Shown here: positions 17,338 through 25,601 of the stretch, one piece after another
Numbering within the stretch: the first letter of the stretch is position 1
Layout of the letters: each line of letters opens with the position of its first letter
Source: Bradyrhizobium sp. NAS96.2
GTDB taxonomy: Bacteria > Pseudomonadota > Alphaproteobacteria > Rhizobiales > Xanthobacteraceae
Reading direction: 5' to 3'
Assembly: GCF_001908235.1 (NCBI RefSeq)
Contig: NZ_LGHK01000194.1
Span: 1-64,000, forward strand
Length of the DNA: 64,000 bases
Position numbers and translations under genes: made by a program
The notes under the pieces: generated by a model
The model's input: the letters and a program-made list of their open reading frames with translations, nothing else
Database searches by the model: none
Told to the model about the DNA's origin: nothing

Positions 17338-17390
17338 GGAACGTCGACAAGACCGAACAGAATCGGCGGCGCGATTTTCTGCGCCGCTCC
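17338..17390 (+). other. Fossil of another binding-protein gene tail plus its hairpin
   Basis: Bases 17338-17357 are identical over 20 bases to 11702-11721, the end of the peptide-type binding-protein gene (encoding NVDKTE). The following cggcggcgcgattttctgcg resembles the hairpin after that gene. Here the sequence lies 14 bases after the stop of an unrelated binding protein, so it is a displaced or duplicated gene end. Confidence 0.5.
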
Positions 17391-17393
17391 CTT

Positions 17394-17521
17394 CACCTCT
17401 CCCGCTTGCGGGGAAGGTCGCAGCGCATCGGAGATGCGATGCGGGTGGGGGCTCTCTCCACAATGCGATTCGCGGAGAGAGCCCCCACCCCAGCCCTCCC
17501 CCCCGCAAGCGGGAGAGGGGG
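17394..17521. repeat. Dispersed long palindromic repeat (type E)
   Basis: The ends cacctctcccgcttgcgggg and ccccgcaagcgggagagg are inverted copies, and an inner gggtgggggctctctcc pairs with ggagagagcccccacccc. Related elements lie at 30010-30171 and 40974-41125, and a shorter one inside hrpB near 46551-46606. Such elements would form large hairpins in RNA. This one separates the binding-protein gene from the cobalamin-type one. Confidence 0.75.
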
Positions 17522-17553
17522 CGCAGTTCCGGCGCCGCGGGCATCGAGCTTCG

Positions 17554-18384
17554 TTGCGCTGCGCTCTGATCTTCTCGCTTCTGACTTGGGCGATGTCTGC
17601 CAGCATCGCCTCCGCCGCCGGGCCGCGCATCGTCTCGATGAATGTCTGCAGCGACCAGCTCGTGCTGTCGCTCGCCGATCCGGACCAGATCCTCGGCCTC
17701 AGCCGCTTTTCCCGCGATGCTTGGCAATCCTGGGCCGCCGAGGAGGCGCGAAACTTTCCGCGCCTGTCCGGTGGGGCCGAGGACGTGCTGCTGCTGAAGC
17801 CCGATATCGTCGTCGTCAGCCTGTTCGACAAGCGCGCGACGCGCGACTTGCTCAAGGCGCACGGACTGCATCTCGTCGAATTCACGGTGCCGCGCACGCT
17901 GGACGAGGTGAGGGATCAGATCCGGGCGATGGGTGATGTGGTGCAGCATCCCGATCGCGCAGACGCCGAGATCGCGCGGCTCGACGCGGCCATCGCGCGA
18001 GCCCGGGCGGTGGCGAGCGCGCGCCACTATCGCGTGCTGCCGTTGGAGCGCCGCGGGTTCGTCTCGGGCGACGGCAGCCTCATCAACTCGCTACTGACGG
18101 CGACGGGCCTCTCCAATGCCGCCGACGAACTCGATCTCGGAGCGAGCGGATTTGCCTCGCTGGAGGCGATCGTCAAGCTGCGGCCGGATTTCATCCTGGT
18201 GTCGGAGGCCGGCGATCGCGCCGAGGATGAAGGCCGCGCTTTCCTGCTGCATCCGGCGCTGGAGCGGTTCTATCCGGAGAACAAGCGCATCGTGCTGCCG
18301 GAGCGGCTCACGGTGTGCGGCGGCGTCATGCTGGCGGAGGCGTTGGATCGGTTGACAGAGGAGCTGCAGCGGGTGACGCGGTAA
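17554..18384 (+). CDS. Periplasmic cobalamin/siderophore-type binding protein (BtuF-like)
   Basis: A 276-residue protein of the Peripla_BP_2 fold. After a signal peptide (CALIFSLLTWAMSASIASA) it shows RIVSMNVCSDQLVLSLADP, LLKPDIVVVSLF and SLEAIVKLRPDFILVSE, the standard BtuF/FhuD pattern of two lobes joined by a long helix (ADAEIARLDAAIARARA). No ATG opens a full signal peptide; the TTG at 17554 does. No transporter partners or cobalamin riboswitch are seen nearby. The ligand could be vitamin B12 or a ferric siderophore. Confidence 0.8.
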   Translation: MRCALIFSLLTWAMSASIASAAGPRIVSMNVCSDQLVLSLADPDQILGLSRFSRDAWQSWAAEEARNFPRLSGGAEDVLLLKPDIVVVSLFDKRATRDLLKAHGLHLVEFTVPRTLDEVRDQIRAMGDVVQHPDRADAEIARLDAAIARARAVASARHYRVLPLERRGFVSGDGSLINSLLTATGLSNAADELDLGASGFASLEAIVKLRPDFILVSEAGDRAEDEGRAFLLHPALERFYPENKRIVLPERLTVCGGVMLAEALDRLTEELQRVTR

Positions 18385-18389
18385 ACTGC

Positions 18390-18475
18390 GTAGCCCGGAT
18401 GGAGCGAAGCGCAATCCGGGACCAGCCGCGCAGGCTTCGAGAATCCCGGATTTCGCTGCGCTCCATCCGGGCTAC
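18390..18475. repeat. Dispersed palindromic repeat (type A), copy 1
   Basis: Begins gtagcccggatggagcgaag and ends with its near-perfect inverse, ccatccgggctac. Further copies lie at 30177-30263, 32142-32227 and 60613-60698. The middle (about 25 bases) varies between copies while the arms are conserved, as in REP-like elements. Here it lies between two convergent genes. Confidence 0.85.
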
Positions 18476-18479
18476 AAGA

Positions 18480-19520
18480 TCATCCCATCACCACGGGCCC
18501 GCCGGCCTTCTTCCAGGCGTCGATGCCGCCTTCGATATGGGCGGTGTTCGCCAGCCCCGCCTTCTTCGCGGCGGCCACCGCCATCGCCGAGCGCTCGCCG
18601 AAGGCGCAGAAGAACACGACGCGGCGGCCGGTCGCGGCGGCGACTTCGCGCAACATGCCGCCGGGCTGCAAGGTGGCGCAAATCCCGGGATAGGGCGCGT
18701 GCAGCGCGCCCTCGAGCGTGCCGTGCTTGGCCCGCTCGCCGCTCTCGCGCAAATCCACCAGCAGGATATCGGGCCTGCCGAGGCTCGCGATGGCGTCGCG
18801 CGCGCTGAGGGCGAGGCCTTCCTTGGCCAGCTCGTCCTGGTGCAGGCCGACATGCATGTTGGCGGGCACCGCGACGTCCATCATCTTCGGGTTCGGCAGA
18901 TGCAGATTGTTCATCAGCTCGACATAGTCGTCGATCGATTTCACCTGCAGCCGCGGATTGTAGCGCTTCTCCTCGCCGATGGTGGAGACGGTGTCGCCCT
19001 TGTAGTCATGCGCGGGGAATACCATGGTTTCCTCGGGCAGCCTCAAGAGGCGATTGAAGATCGAATCGTACTGCGCCCGCGCGCTGCCGTTCTGGAAATC
19101 GGTGCGGCCGGTGCCGCGGATCAAGAGCGTGTCGCCGGTGAAGACGCGGTCGCCCATCAGGTAGCTATACGAATCGTCGGTGTGGCCGGGCGTGTACATC
19201 GCCTCCAGGCAGAGGCCCTCGATCGTCACCCTGTCGCCGTCGGAGACGCGCATCGACACCACGTCGGCCTTGCTCTGCTCGCCCATGATGGTGATGCACT
19301 GGGTGCGGTCACGCAACTCGCCGAGACCGGTGACGTGATCGGCGTGCAGATGGGTATCGACGGCTTTCACAAGCCGGAGGTCGAGTTCCTGCAGCAGCTT
19401 GCAATAGCGGTCGGCCTTCTCGAGCACGGGATCAAGGATCAACGCCTCGCCGCCGGCGCGGCTCGCGAGCAGATAGCTGTAGGTTCCGGACACGCTGTCA
19501 AAGAGCTGGCGAAAGATCAT
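18480..19520 (-). CDS. Persulfide dioxygenase (ETHE1-like) fused to a rhodanese domain
   Basis: A 346-residue two-domain protein. The N-terminal metallo-beta-lactamase fold has the metal motif THLHADH (57-63), then TPGHT, FTGDTLL and the ETHE1-type GTGRTDFQ. The C-terminal rhodanese domain ends with the active-site loop VVFFCAFGERS, whose Cys would carry a persulfide. ETHE1 enzymes oxidise glutathione persulfide to sulfite with O2, and the rhodanese transfers sulfane sulfur. Lying on the same strand just beyond the sox genes, it probably handles sulfane sulfur they release. The join is separated from them by about 357 bases, so it may have its own promoter. Confidence 0.85.
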   Translation of the reverse strand: MIFRQLFDSVSGTYSYLLASRAGGEALILDPVLEKADRYCKLLQELDLRLVKAVDTHLHADHVTGLGELRDRTQCITIMGEQSKADVVSMRVSDGDRVTIEGLCLEAMYTPGHTDDSYSYLMGDRVFTGDTLLIRGTGRTDFQNGSARAQYDSIFNRLLRLPEETMVFPAHDYKGDTVSTIGEEKRYNPRLQVKSIDDYVELMNNLHLPNPKMMDVAVPANMHVGLHQDELAKEGLALSARDAIASLGRPDILLVDLRESGERAKHGTLEGALHAPYPGICATLQPGGMLREVAAATGRRVVFFCAFGERSAMAVAAAKKAGLANTAHIEGGIDAWKKAGGPVVMG

Positions 19521-19627
19521 GACGGCTTACCTGTTCTCCGGGCCGAGGTCACATGGAGGATATTATTCCATAGATAGGGTCCGTTCAAAGCAAATCCATC
19601 CCCGTGGGAATCCCGTACGAAATCCGT

Positions 19628-19774
19628 CCCCGTCACCCTGAGGAGGCTGCGCAGCAGCCGTCTCGAAGGGTGAACGGCCCGGCTCTGTCACTGAGGGGCC
19701 GATGCGGGCTGGCACATCGGGGCCGTCGATCCTTGGAGCCACGCTAACGCGTGCACCTCAAGAGGATGACGGGC
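19628..19774. repeat. Dispersed repeat (type F), copy 1
   Basis: Opens cccgtcaccctgaggaggc, contains gtctcgaagggtg, and closes with cctcaagaggatgacggg, which is roughly inverted to the start. Copy 2 is at 27083-27215. It fills most of the 357-base gap between the persulfide dioxygenase and the DsrE-like gene; nothing else is recognisable in that gap. Confidence 0.7.
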
Positions 19775-19877
19775 GTAGTGTCCGCGACTGGGAGCGCGGA
19801 CTTAAAGCCGAACGTAGCTTCGGCCCTGCTCCTGCAGCTCCATCACATGGAGCACGCCTGACGGTACGATGGTGGCG

Positions 19878-20333
19878 TCAGGGACGGACCAGCGTGTAGC
19901 CGTTCTCGGTCAGCAGCAAAATCTGTGCGACGCCGACCTGCACCGGCGTGGCGGCGGCGATGTAGTCCGGCCGCTTGCCGGTGTCGCGCTCGATCGTATC
20001 GACGGTGTTGAGGCAGATGTCGACCCGCGCGCCCTGCGCGACCAGGCTCTCGACCAGCTTGCGGTTGGCATTGTCCGGCCTGAGCAACTCGATGCCGGGG
20101 CCGAAGGCGACGATCTCGACCGCGACCTTGTCGGGGTCGTAGTGCTTCATCAGATTGCTGGCGACGCTGAGGACGAGGCCCTGCTTCTTCGGATCGTTGT
20201 CGGACAGCTGCAGCACGACCTTGTGCTCGGCGAACGGCTTGTCCTGCAGCGGCGCCAGCTGGGCGCGGGCGAACGGCGTCGCCAGTGCGATCACAGCACA
20301 GCCGAACGCCGCGATGAGCGCGCGCCGCGTCAT
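19878..20333 (-). CDS. Periplasmic DsrE/DsrF-like protein
   Basis: A 151-residue protein with a signal peptide (RRALIAAFGCAVIALATPFARA). The mature part resembles the DsrE/F-like fold: KVVLQLSDNDPKKQGLVLSVASNLMKHY, VEIVAFGPGIELL, and the Cys-containing VDICLNTVDTIE. DsrE-type proteins carry or transfer sulfur on a Cys; here that would be Cys in VDICLN (about residue 107). Its start overlaps the soxB stop (ATGA), so it is co-translated with soxB and probably acts in the same periplasmic sulfur chemistry. Confidence 0.75.
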   Translation of the reverse strand: MTRRALIAAFGCAVIALATPFARAQLAPLQDKPFAEHKVVLQLSDNDPKKQGLVLSVASNLMKHYDPDKVAVEIVAFGPGIELLRPDNANRKLVESLVAQGARVDICLNTVDTIERDTGKRPDYIAAATPVQVGVAQILLLTENGYTLVRP

Positions 20334-22081
20334 CCGTGCCTCGCAATGCCCAAATTGTCGTCGACGCCTTTCAGCGTAACGCCGGGCTCGTCGCGGTTCG
20401 GCGGCCGGCCGGCGCGCAGATGCTTGGCGACGACATCCCAGATCGGCGCGCCGTTCTGCTGATTGACCGAGGCCCAGCCCGCCACCTTGTAGTGCTTGCC
20501 GGCTTCGAGATGCTTGCCGTTGCCGAGCTTCAGCTCGGAGATGCGCTTGCCGACGCTCTCGCCGGGCGTGCAGGTATAGGCGAGGCCGCCGACGCGGACC
20601 ATGTCGCCGCCTTGCTGATAATAGGGATCGGCGTTGAACAGATTGTCGCAGACGTCTTCCAGCACGTCCTTGATCTGGCTGCCGGTCATCGTCGCGACGT
20701 AGGTCTCGGGATAGGTGATCGCGGTCTCCGACAGCACGTCTTCCATGGTCAGCGGCTGGCCGGCGAGGGTGGTGAGGCCCCAGCGGAAGCCCGGCGACAG
20801 CGCGATCTCGGCGTTGAGCTCGTTCAGCAGCGCATTGCAGATCAGCTGGTCGACGGTGCCCGAGAAATTACCGCGGCGGTAAAGCAGGCGATCGGCGGTG
20901 CCGAGCTTGTCGCTCCATTCGTCGACATGCGGATCGCGCATCTTGTCGATCAGCGCCTGCATCGTCGGATCGGGCTTCAACAGCTCGGCGAAAACCGGCA
21001 GCAGGCGGTAGCGGATATTGGCGACCTTGCCCTTGGCGAGATCGAGATCGAGCACGCCGATGAACTTGCCGTTGGAGCCGGCATTGGTGACCAGCGTGAC
21101 GCCGCCGGCATTGGTCACCGTGATCGGGATCGGGATCGCGTCATGGGTGTGGCCGCCGAGAATGACGTCGATGCCGGTGACGCGGCCGGCGAGCTTGAGG
21201 TCGACGTCCATGCCGTTATGCGACAGCAGGATCACCGCTTCGACCTTGTCGTTGTTGCGATGGCCATCGACCAGCTTTTGCAGCTCGTCGTCGCGGATGC
21301 CGAACTTCCAGTCCGGCGTGAAGCGCTTGGGATGTGCGATCGGCACATAGGGGAAGGCCTGGCCGATGATCGCGACGCGATGGCCGCCGATCTCCTTGAT
21401 GATCGACGGCTTGAAGACCCGCCCCGAGGCCGGATCGAACGCCTTGGCGTCGTTGAATGCGGCTTCCTCGGTCAGGAACACGTTCTGCGCCAGGAACTCG
21501 CCCTTGAAGCGCGAGAGATTGTCGCGCAGCACCTGCTCGCCATAGGTGAATTCCCAGTGCCCGGTCATCGCCTCGATGCCGAGCAGGTTGGCGGCCTCGA
21601 CCATGTCGGCACCGTTCATCGCGTTGGCGAGCCCGGTGCCCTGCCAGAGATCGCCGCCGTCGAGCAGGATCGCGCGTTTCTCGCCGACATCGGCGCGCAG
21701 CTTGTCGACCAGCGTCTTCAGATGGGCAAAGCCGCCTAGCTTGCCGAAGCGGATGGCAGCCTTCTCGAACTCGACGCAGGTGAAGGCATAGGCGTCGGCG
21801 CTGTCGGGCCGGATGCCGAAGCGGTCGAGGAACGCCTTGCCGACCAAATGCGGCGGCTGGCCGGCCATCGCGCCGACGCCGATATTGACGCCGGGTTCGC
21901 GGAAGAACACCGGCTTCAGCTGCGCATGGGTGTCGGTCAGGTGCAGGATGCGGGCGTTGCCGAAGCGCTCGAGGTCGTAGACGCTGGCGGTATCGGCGCT
22001 GCGCGCGAGGCGGGGCAGGCCGGCCACGAGCGTCGCGGCGGCCGAAGCTCTCAGGAAATCCCGGCGGCGGATGATCATCAT
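20330..22081 (-). CDS. soxB: SoxB, thiosulfohydrolase of the Sox system
   Basis: A 583-residue two-domain metallophosphatase-like enzyme that hydrolyses the sulfonate from SoxYZ-bound S-thiosulfonate and releases sulfate. It has a twin-arginine signal (RRRDFLRASAAATLVAGL), the di-manganese site motifs LTDTHAQLKP, DGGDLWQGTG and LGGHTHD, and a 5'-nucleotidase C-terminal domain with DVLSETAITYPETY. The length matches the family. Two ATGs in tandem start it 32 bases after the soxK stop, continuing the sox operon. Confidence 0.95.
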   Translation of the reverse strand: MMIIRRRDFLRASAAATLVAGLPRLARSADTASVYDLERFGNARILHLTDTHAQLKPVFFREPGVNIGVGAMAGQPPHLVGKAFLDRFGIRPDSADAYAFTCVEFEKAAIRFGKLGGFAHLKTLVDKLRADVGEKRAILLDGGDLWQGTGLANAMNGADMVEAANLLGIEAMTGHWEFTYGEQVLRDNLSRFKGEFLAQNVFLTEEAAFNDAKAFDPASGRVFKPSIIKEIGGHRVAIIGQAFPYVPIAHPKRFTPDWKFGIRDDELQKLVDGHRNNDKVEAVILLSHNGMDVDLKLAGRVTGIDVILGGHTHDAIPIPITVTNAGGVTLVTNAGSNGKFIGVLDLDLAKGKVANIRYRLLPVFAELLKPDPTMQALIDKMRDPHVDEWSDKLGTADRLLYRRGNFSGTVDQLICNALLNELNAEIALSPGFRWGLTTLAGQPLTMEDVLSETAITYPETYVATMTGSQIKDVLEDVCDNLFNADPYYQQGGDMVRVGGLAYTCTPGESVGKRISELKLGNGKHLEAGKHYKVAGWASVNQQNGAPIWDVVAKHLRAGRPPNRDEPGVTLKGVDDNLGIARHG

Positions 22082-22113
22082 TCTCTCCGCGCGGCCCCCT
22101 GGCCTGCGCGCCT

Positions 22114-22428
22114 TTAACGAACTTCCATGTCCTTCCAGCGTTCCTTTTCGCTGGTCGCCTGGAAGATCGATGCCTTTGCCAGCGCCTCGGCCTCCTTGGC
22201 CTGGGCGACTGCGGTGTCGAAATCACCAGCCTCACCGGCCTTTTTTGCGGCGGCGAGCGTCGAGGCTGTGGTGGTCCACTGGTTGCGCAGGGAGCCGGCT
22301 TCCTTGTTGGCGGCTTCGGCCGCGGCATAGGCCGCCTTGTAGTCGGCCTCGGAGGCGGCGAGGGCACCGGTTGCAGTTGCGAGCAGCAGGGCTGATGCGG
22401 CGAAGATAGCTTTGATGGCAGCGGTCAT
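22114..22428 (-). CDS. soxK: SoxK, SoxXA-binding small protein
   Basis: A 104-residue secreted protein with signal peptide IKAIFAASALLLATATGALA and an Ala-rich helical mature part (DYKAAYAAAEAANKEAG ... EAEALAKASIF). SoxK (SAXB) proteins of this size and composition lie between soxA and soxB in soxXYZAKB clusters and stimulate SoxXA. Its ATG overlaps the soxA stop by four bases. The longer frame upstream belongs to the soxA coding region. Confidence 0.8.
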   Translation of the reverse strand: MTAAIKAIFAASALLLATATGALAASEADYKAAYAAAEAANKEAGSLRNQWTTTASTLAAAKKAGEAGDFDTAVAQAKEAEALAKASIFQATSEKERWKDMEVR

Positions 22429-23285
22429 GGCCGCGCTCCCGGCCCCGAGATCGGCAGGCCATTGCTGACATAGGACAAATAATATTCGAGGTTGCGATAC
22501 TCGTCGTCCTGCGGATCGAGCGGCACGCCGCGGATCTGGCTGTTGCAGGTGGTGAAGCGGCGGCTGGTGGTGCCCATGCCGCTCCATTCCGAACGGTAGA
22601 TCGGCATCGCGTTCAGGATGCCGAGCGCCGGTGCCAGCACCTCGGCGCGGATCCGCTCACCCGGGCTCTGGATGTGGCAGGTGGCGCAGGAGAAATTGAG
22701 CTGGCCGCGGCGGGTGTAGAAATACTCCTTGCCCTTCTGATAGGCCTGAAGCGCGCGCGGATCGTTCGGGATCTTGATGTCCATCGGCTTGCCGCGCGAG
22801 GTGAAGGCCATGTAGGCGGTCAGCGCCGCCATGTCGTCCTTCACATAGGAGAGCGGTGCCTCGCCATTGGCCTCGCGGCAGCGGTTGAGCGCGAGCTCGA
22901 GCGTGACGACCTTGCCTTCCTTCTCGTCGAAATAGGGATAGTTCTGGCGGATGCCGATGCCCTTGTTCGGGAAGCAGTCGGCGTAGGTCTTGCCGTTCTT
23001 GAACGGCGTCGAGAACATTTCCTTGCCGGCCTCGAGCGAGAACTCGTAGGGCGGAAACTGCTCCTTCTCTTCCCACTGCTTGTGCAGGTCCTCATTCATC
23101 GAATAGGGACCGTTGACGAAATCCTCGAGCTTCAGCTTGGGGAATTTGGTGGTGAAGAATTTCTGGAACGCGGCCTTGTCGGCGGCGGGATCGATGCTGT
23201 CGGCTGCGCGCGTGACCGGTGCGAACGCCAGCACGCCAAGTGCAAACGCCGCAAACGCTGCCCGGATTGCGAAGCGTGCCGTCAT
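22425..23285 (-). CDS. soxA: SoxA, L-cysteine S-thiosulfotransferase dihaem/monohaem subunit
   Basis: A 286-residue cytochrome with signal peptide (FAIRAAFAAFALGVLAFAPVTRA). It couples thiosulfate to the SoxY cysteine together with SoxX. Only one CxxCH haem site is visible, NFSCATCHIQSPG near residue 200; the N-terminal site seen in dihaem SoxA is absent (that region reads YADCFPNKG), so this is the monohaem type. The conserved active-site Cys is likely in RFTTCNSQIRG. It overlaps soxZ by four bases and soxK by four bases. Confidence 0.93.
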   Translation of the reverse strand: MTARFAIRAAFAAFALGVLAFAPVTRAADSIDPAADKAAFQKFFTTKFPKLKLEDFVNGPYSMNEDLHKQWEEKEQFPPYEFSLEAGKEMFSTPFKNGKTYADCFPNKGIGIRQNYPYFDEKEGKVVTLELALNRCREANGEAPLSYVKDDMAALTAYMAFTSRGKPMDIKIPNDPRALQAYQKGKEYFYTRRGQLNFSCATCHIQSPGERIRAEVLAPALGILNAMPIYRSEWSGMGTTSRRFTTCNSQIRGVPLDPQDDEYRNLEYYLSYVSNGLPISGPGARP

Positions 23286-23593
23286 TGAATCTTCGCCGTG
23301 GTGGTGTCGGTCGCGCCCTTGTTGTCGACCCAGCTGACCTTCAGATCGTCGCCCTTCTTGCCGCCCTTGAAGGCGAACTTGACATACGGGTCCTTCGACA
23401 CACCGCCGCCCCAGTCGGCGACGAACACCGGCTTGCCGTCATATTCGAAGGTCAGCACCTGGATGAAATGCGGCGGAATGATCTCGCCCTTGGCGTCCTT
23501 GACGAAGCCGGAATCCATCGGATGCTGGATCAGCGCCTGCACCTCGGTGGTGTCGCCGTTCGAGGTGGCGCGCACGCGAATGCTCGATGCCAT
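23282..23593 (-). CDS. soxZ: SoxZ, sulfur carrier partner
   Basis: A 103-residue immunoglobulin-like protein without a signal peptide, as usual: SoxZ is exported by piggy-back on the Tat signal of SoxY. Family markers are EVQALIQHPMDSGF, PPHFIQVLTFEYDGKPVF and the C-terminal DDLKVSWVDNKG. SoxYZ carries all the pathway intermediates. The stop overlaps the soxA start (ATGA). A palindromic repeat lies between it and soxY. Confidence 0.95.
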   Translation of the reverse strand: MASSIRVRATSNGDTTEVQALIQHPMDSGFVKDAKGEIIPPHFIQVLTFEYDGKPVFVADWGGGVSKDPYVKFAFKGGKKGDDLKVSWVDNKGATDTTTAKIQ

Positions 23594-23614
23594 CGGTATT
23601 ATCCTTGTTGTTTG

Positions 23615-23661
23615 CGCATGATCTTGTCGGAAAACCGGTTCCCACTTTTCCGGATCATGCG
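23615..23661. repeat. Dispersed short palindrome (type D), copy 1, inside the sox operon
   Basis: cgcatgatcttgtcggaaaa and the inverted ttccggatcatgcg enclose a conserved core. Copies at 28624-28672, 59275-59323 and 59931-59979 share the same ends. Here it sits in the 71-base gap between soxY and soxZ, whose proteins form a heterodimer, so the transcript would carry a hairpin between them. Confidence 0.8.
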
Positions 23662-23664
23662 TCC

Positions 23665-24159
23665 TCAGCCGCCGCAGCCGCCGACGGTGACCTTGATTTC
23701 CTTGCTTGCGCTATAGAGCTTGCCGCCGGCCTCGACGATCACGGTGACGTTGCTGGTTTTGGCCATCTTGATGCGGTTGGCGACGCTCGGCAGCGTGCCG
23801 GCCGGAATCTTGTAGGAAGCGATCAGCGAGATCGGGTTCTCGCTCACCAGGAACGAGATCGAGGTGACGTCTGATAGCGTCGTGGTGGCGGAGATCGGTA
23901 CTACAGCGCCGTTCTCTGCGATTTCAGGCGCGTCCATCTTGACCTTGTCCGAGGCCTCGGCGGTCTTGCCGTAGAGCGCCTTGATCGCGTCGGCCTCGTT
24001 CTTCTGCTTGAACGCCTCTTCCGGATACTTGTCGTTGGCGGCGGCGAGCGCCTGCGGCACGTCGAACGGAATGACGCCAAGGCCGATCAGCGCGGCGACA
24101 CCCGCGCCCTTCAGCACCAGGCGGCGGTTCGCAAGAAATTCGCTGGTCGTGATGTTCAT
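23665..24159 (-). CDS. soxY: SoxY, sulfur covalent carrier protein
   Basis: A 164-residue protein ending in VTVGGCGG; the Cys of this GGCGG tail is the covalent attachment point for thiosulfate. A twin-arginine signal (ANRRLVLKGAGVAALIGLG) exports the folded SoxYZ dimer. The ATG at 24159 is chosen for the strong ribosome site gaggag nine bases upstream and because it places the RR motif at the usual depth. It follows soxX by 32 bases. Confidence 0.95.
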   Translation of the reverse strand: MNITTSEFLANRRLVLKGAGVAALIGLGVIPFDVPQALAAANDKYPEEAFKQKNEADAIKALYGKTAEASDKVKMDAPEIAENGAVVPISATTTLSDVTSISFLVSENPISLIASYKIPAGTLPSVANRIKMAKTSNVTVIVEAGGKLYSASKEIKVTVGGCGG

Positions 24160-24191
24160 CGAAAAAATCTCCTCAAGCTGATGTCGCCGCG

Positions 24192-24539
24192 TCACAGCGT
24201 CTGCAGGAAGTCCACCACCGCGTTGATTTCCTTCTCGCTCAAGATCCGGTTTCGTCCGAACGGCGGCATCACGGTCTGCGGGTTGCGCCTGGTCTCGTCG
24301 GTCACGATCGCGATCAGCTCGTCGCGGCTGTACTTCGCCTTGAGCCCGGTCAGCTCAGGGCCGATGGTGCCGGGCAGGTCGCCGCCCTTGATGACATGGC
24401 AGGTCAGGCAATTGCCCTTGCCGCGGTCGAAGGCGAGCTTCTGGCCCTCGGCAGCGGATTGGGCCTGCGCGGGCATGGCCATGGCAATGCCCGCCAGCAG
24501 CGCCAGGACGAAGGCTGGCTTGGAGAAAGTGGCGATCAA
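24192..24539 (-). CDS. soxX: SoxX, monohaem cytochrome c subunit of SoxXA
   Basis: A 115-residue cytochrome from a TTG start that opens a signal peptide (FVLALLAGIAMAMPAQA). The haem site is NCLTCHVIKGGDLPGTIGP and the distal Met is probably in QTVMPPFGRN. It accepts electrons from the SoxA reaction. It is the first gene of the cluster; the 204-base gap to the divergent methyltransferase at 24744 must hold the sox promoter, but I see no clear consensus. No soxR- or soxV-like gene is adjacent. Confidence 0.9.
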   Translation of the reverse strand: MIATFSKPAFVLALLAGIAMAMPAQAQSAAEGQKLAFDRGKGNCLTCHVIKGGDLPGTIGPELTGLKAKYSRDELIAIVTDETRRNPQTVMPPFGRNRILSEKEINAVVDFLQTL

Positions 24540-24743
24540 GGACGTTTCCCGGGCTTCAATCTCGATGATCCCATCGCAATATAAAGAGTGGAAAGCACAA
24601 AGGCCATCGGCTGGCAACACGGAGAATAGGCGCGTTGCGACGGGGTTAATGTCTGGGCGACAGTCTGCACCGACGAGAAAAGACCCGTCACCCTGGTTGA
24701 TCGTTTTATGACGGAAATTGCCGACGGCTAACAGGAGATTGCA

Positions 24744-25433
24744 GTGGCGGAGTTTGTGGTGGAGTTCGGCAAGGACGGGCGGCCGGTCGAGGCGGACGGG
24801 CGGCTCGACGCGGCGGCATTTCACCGCAACCATCAGCCGATCTGGGCGGTCCTGAAGGACTACCTCTCAGGCCAATCCGGCGACGTGCTGGAGGCGGGCA
24901 GCGGCACCGGGCAGCATGTCGTCTATTTCGCCGGCCAGACGCCTGACATCATCTGGTGGCCGAGCGACCTCCATGCCGCGCATCTGCGCAGCATCAAGGC
25001 CTGGCGCGCGCATGCCGCCCTTGCCAACATCCAGCCGCCGCAGCCGATCGATCTGTCCGATCCGGCCTGGTCGCCGGCGCCGGCGGACGGCAAAGGTCCG
25101 GACAAACTGCTCGCGATCTTCTGCGCCAATGTGATTCACATCGCGCCGTGGCGCGTCGCGGAGGGCTTGTTCGCCGGCGCGGCGCGGCATCTGCGCGCCG
25201 ACGGCCGGCTGTTCCTCTACGGCCCGTTCAAGCGCGACGGCAAGCACACCGCGCTCAGCAATGCGGTGTTCGATACCTCGTTGCGCGAACGCGACGCCGA
25301 ATGGGGCGTGCGCGACATCGCCGATGTCGAGGCGCTTGCCGAGAGCGTCGGGCTGAAGCTCGCAGGCAGCTTCGAGATGCCGGCCAACAACATGATCCTG
25401 ATGTTTGTGCGGAAGGATGCGGGGCAATCGTAG
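24744..25433 (+). CDS. DUF938 family class I SAM-dependent methyltransferase
   Basis: A 229-residue protein from a GTG start with aggag eight bases upstream. It opens with HRNHQPIWAVL and the SAM site VLEAGSGTGQHVVYFA (about 48-63), typical of DUF938. Later AIFCANVIHIAPW and RLFLYGPFKRDG match the family closely. The substrate is unknown. It is divergent from soxX and could share its control region. Confidence 0.85.
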   Translation: MAEFVVEFGKDGRPVEADGRLDAAAFHRNHQPIWAVLKDYLSGQSGDVLEAGSGTGQHVVYFAGQTPDIIWWPSDLHAAHLRSIKAWRAHAALANIQPPQPIDLSDPAWSPAPADGKGPDKLLAIFCANVIHIAPWRVAEGLFAGAARHLRADGRLFLYGPFKRDGKHTALSNAVFDTSLRERDAEWGVRDIADVEALAESVGLKLAGSFEMPANNMILMFVRKDAGQS

Positions 25434-25601
25434 GATGGGTAGAGCGACTTGTCCGCCGTAGCTCGAAGAGCGAAGGCGGAAGCGAAACCCATCATGCTTG
25501 TTCGAGGCGGCGATCGATGGGTCTCGCGGAGTTTATCATCGGGCCGCGCGTTGCGCGGACCCGTTGGCTCTACCCATCTTACAGATCGGGCAATTGCCGG
25601 C

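Noticed and set aside
17325..17553. A cobalamin riboswitch before the BtuF-like gene.
   Set aside because: No B12-box (gccactg) or expected core; the region is a palindromic repeat plus a gene-tail fossil.
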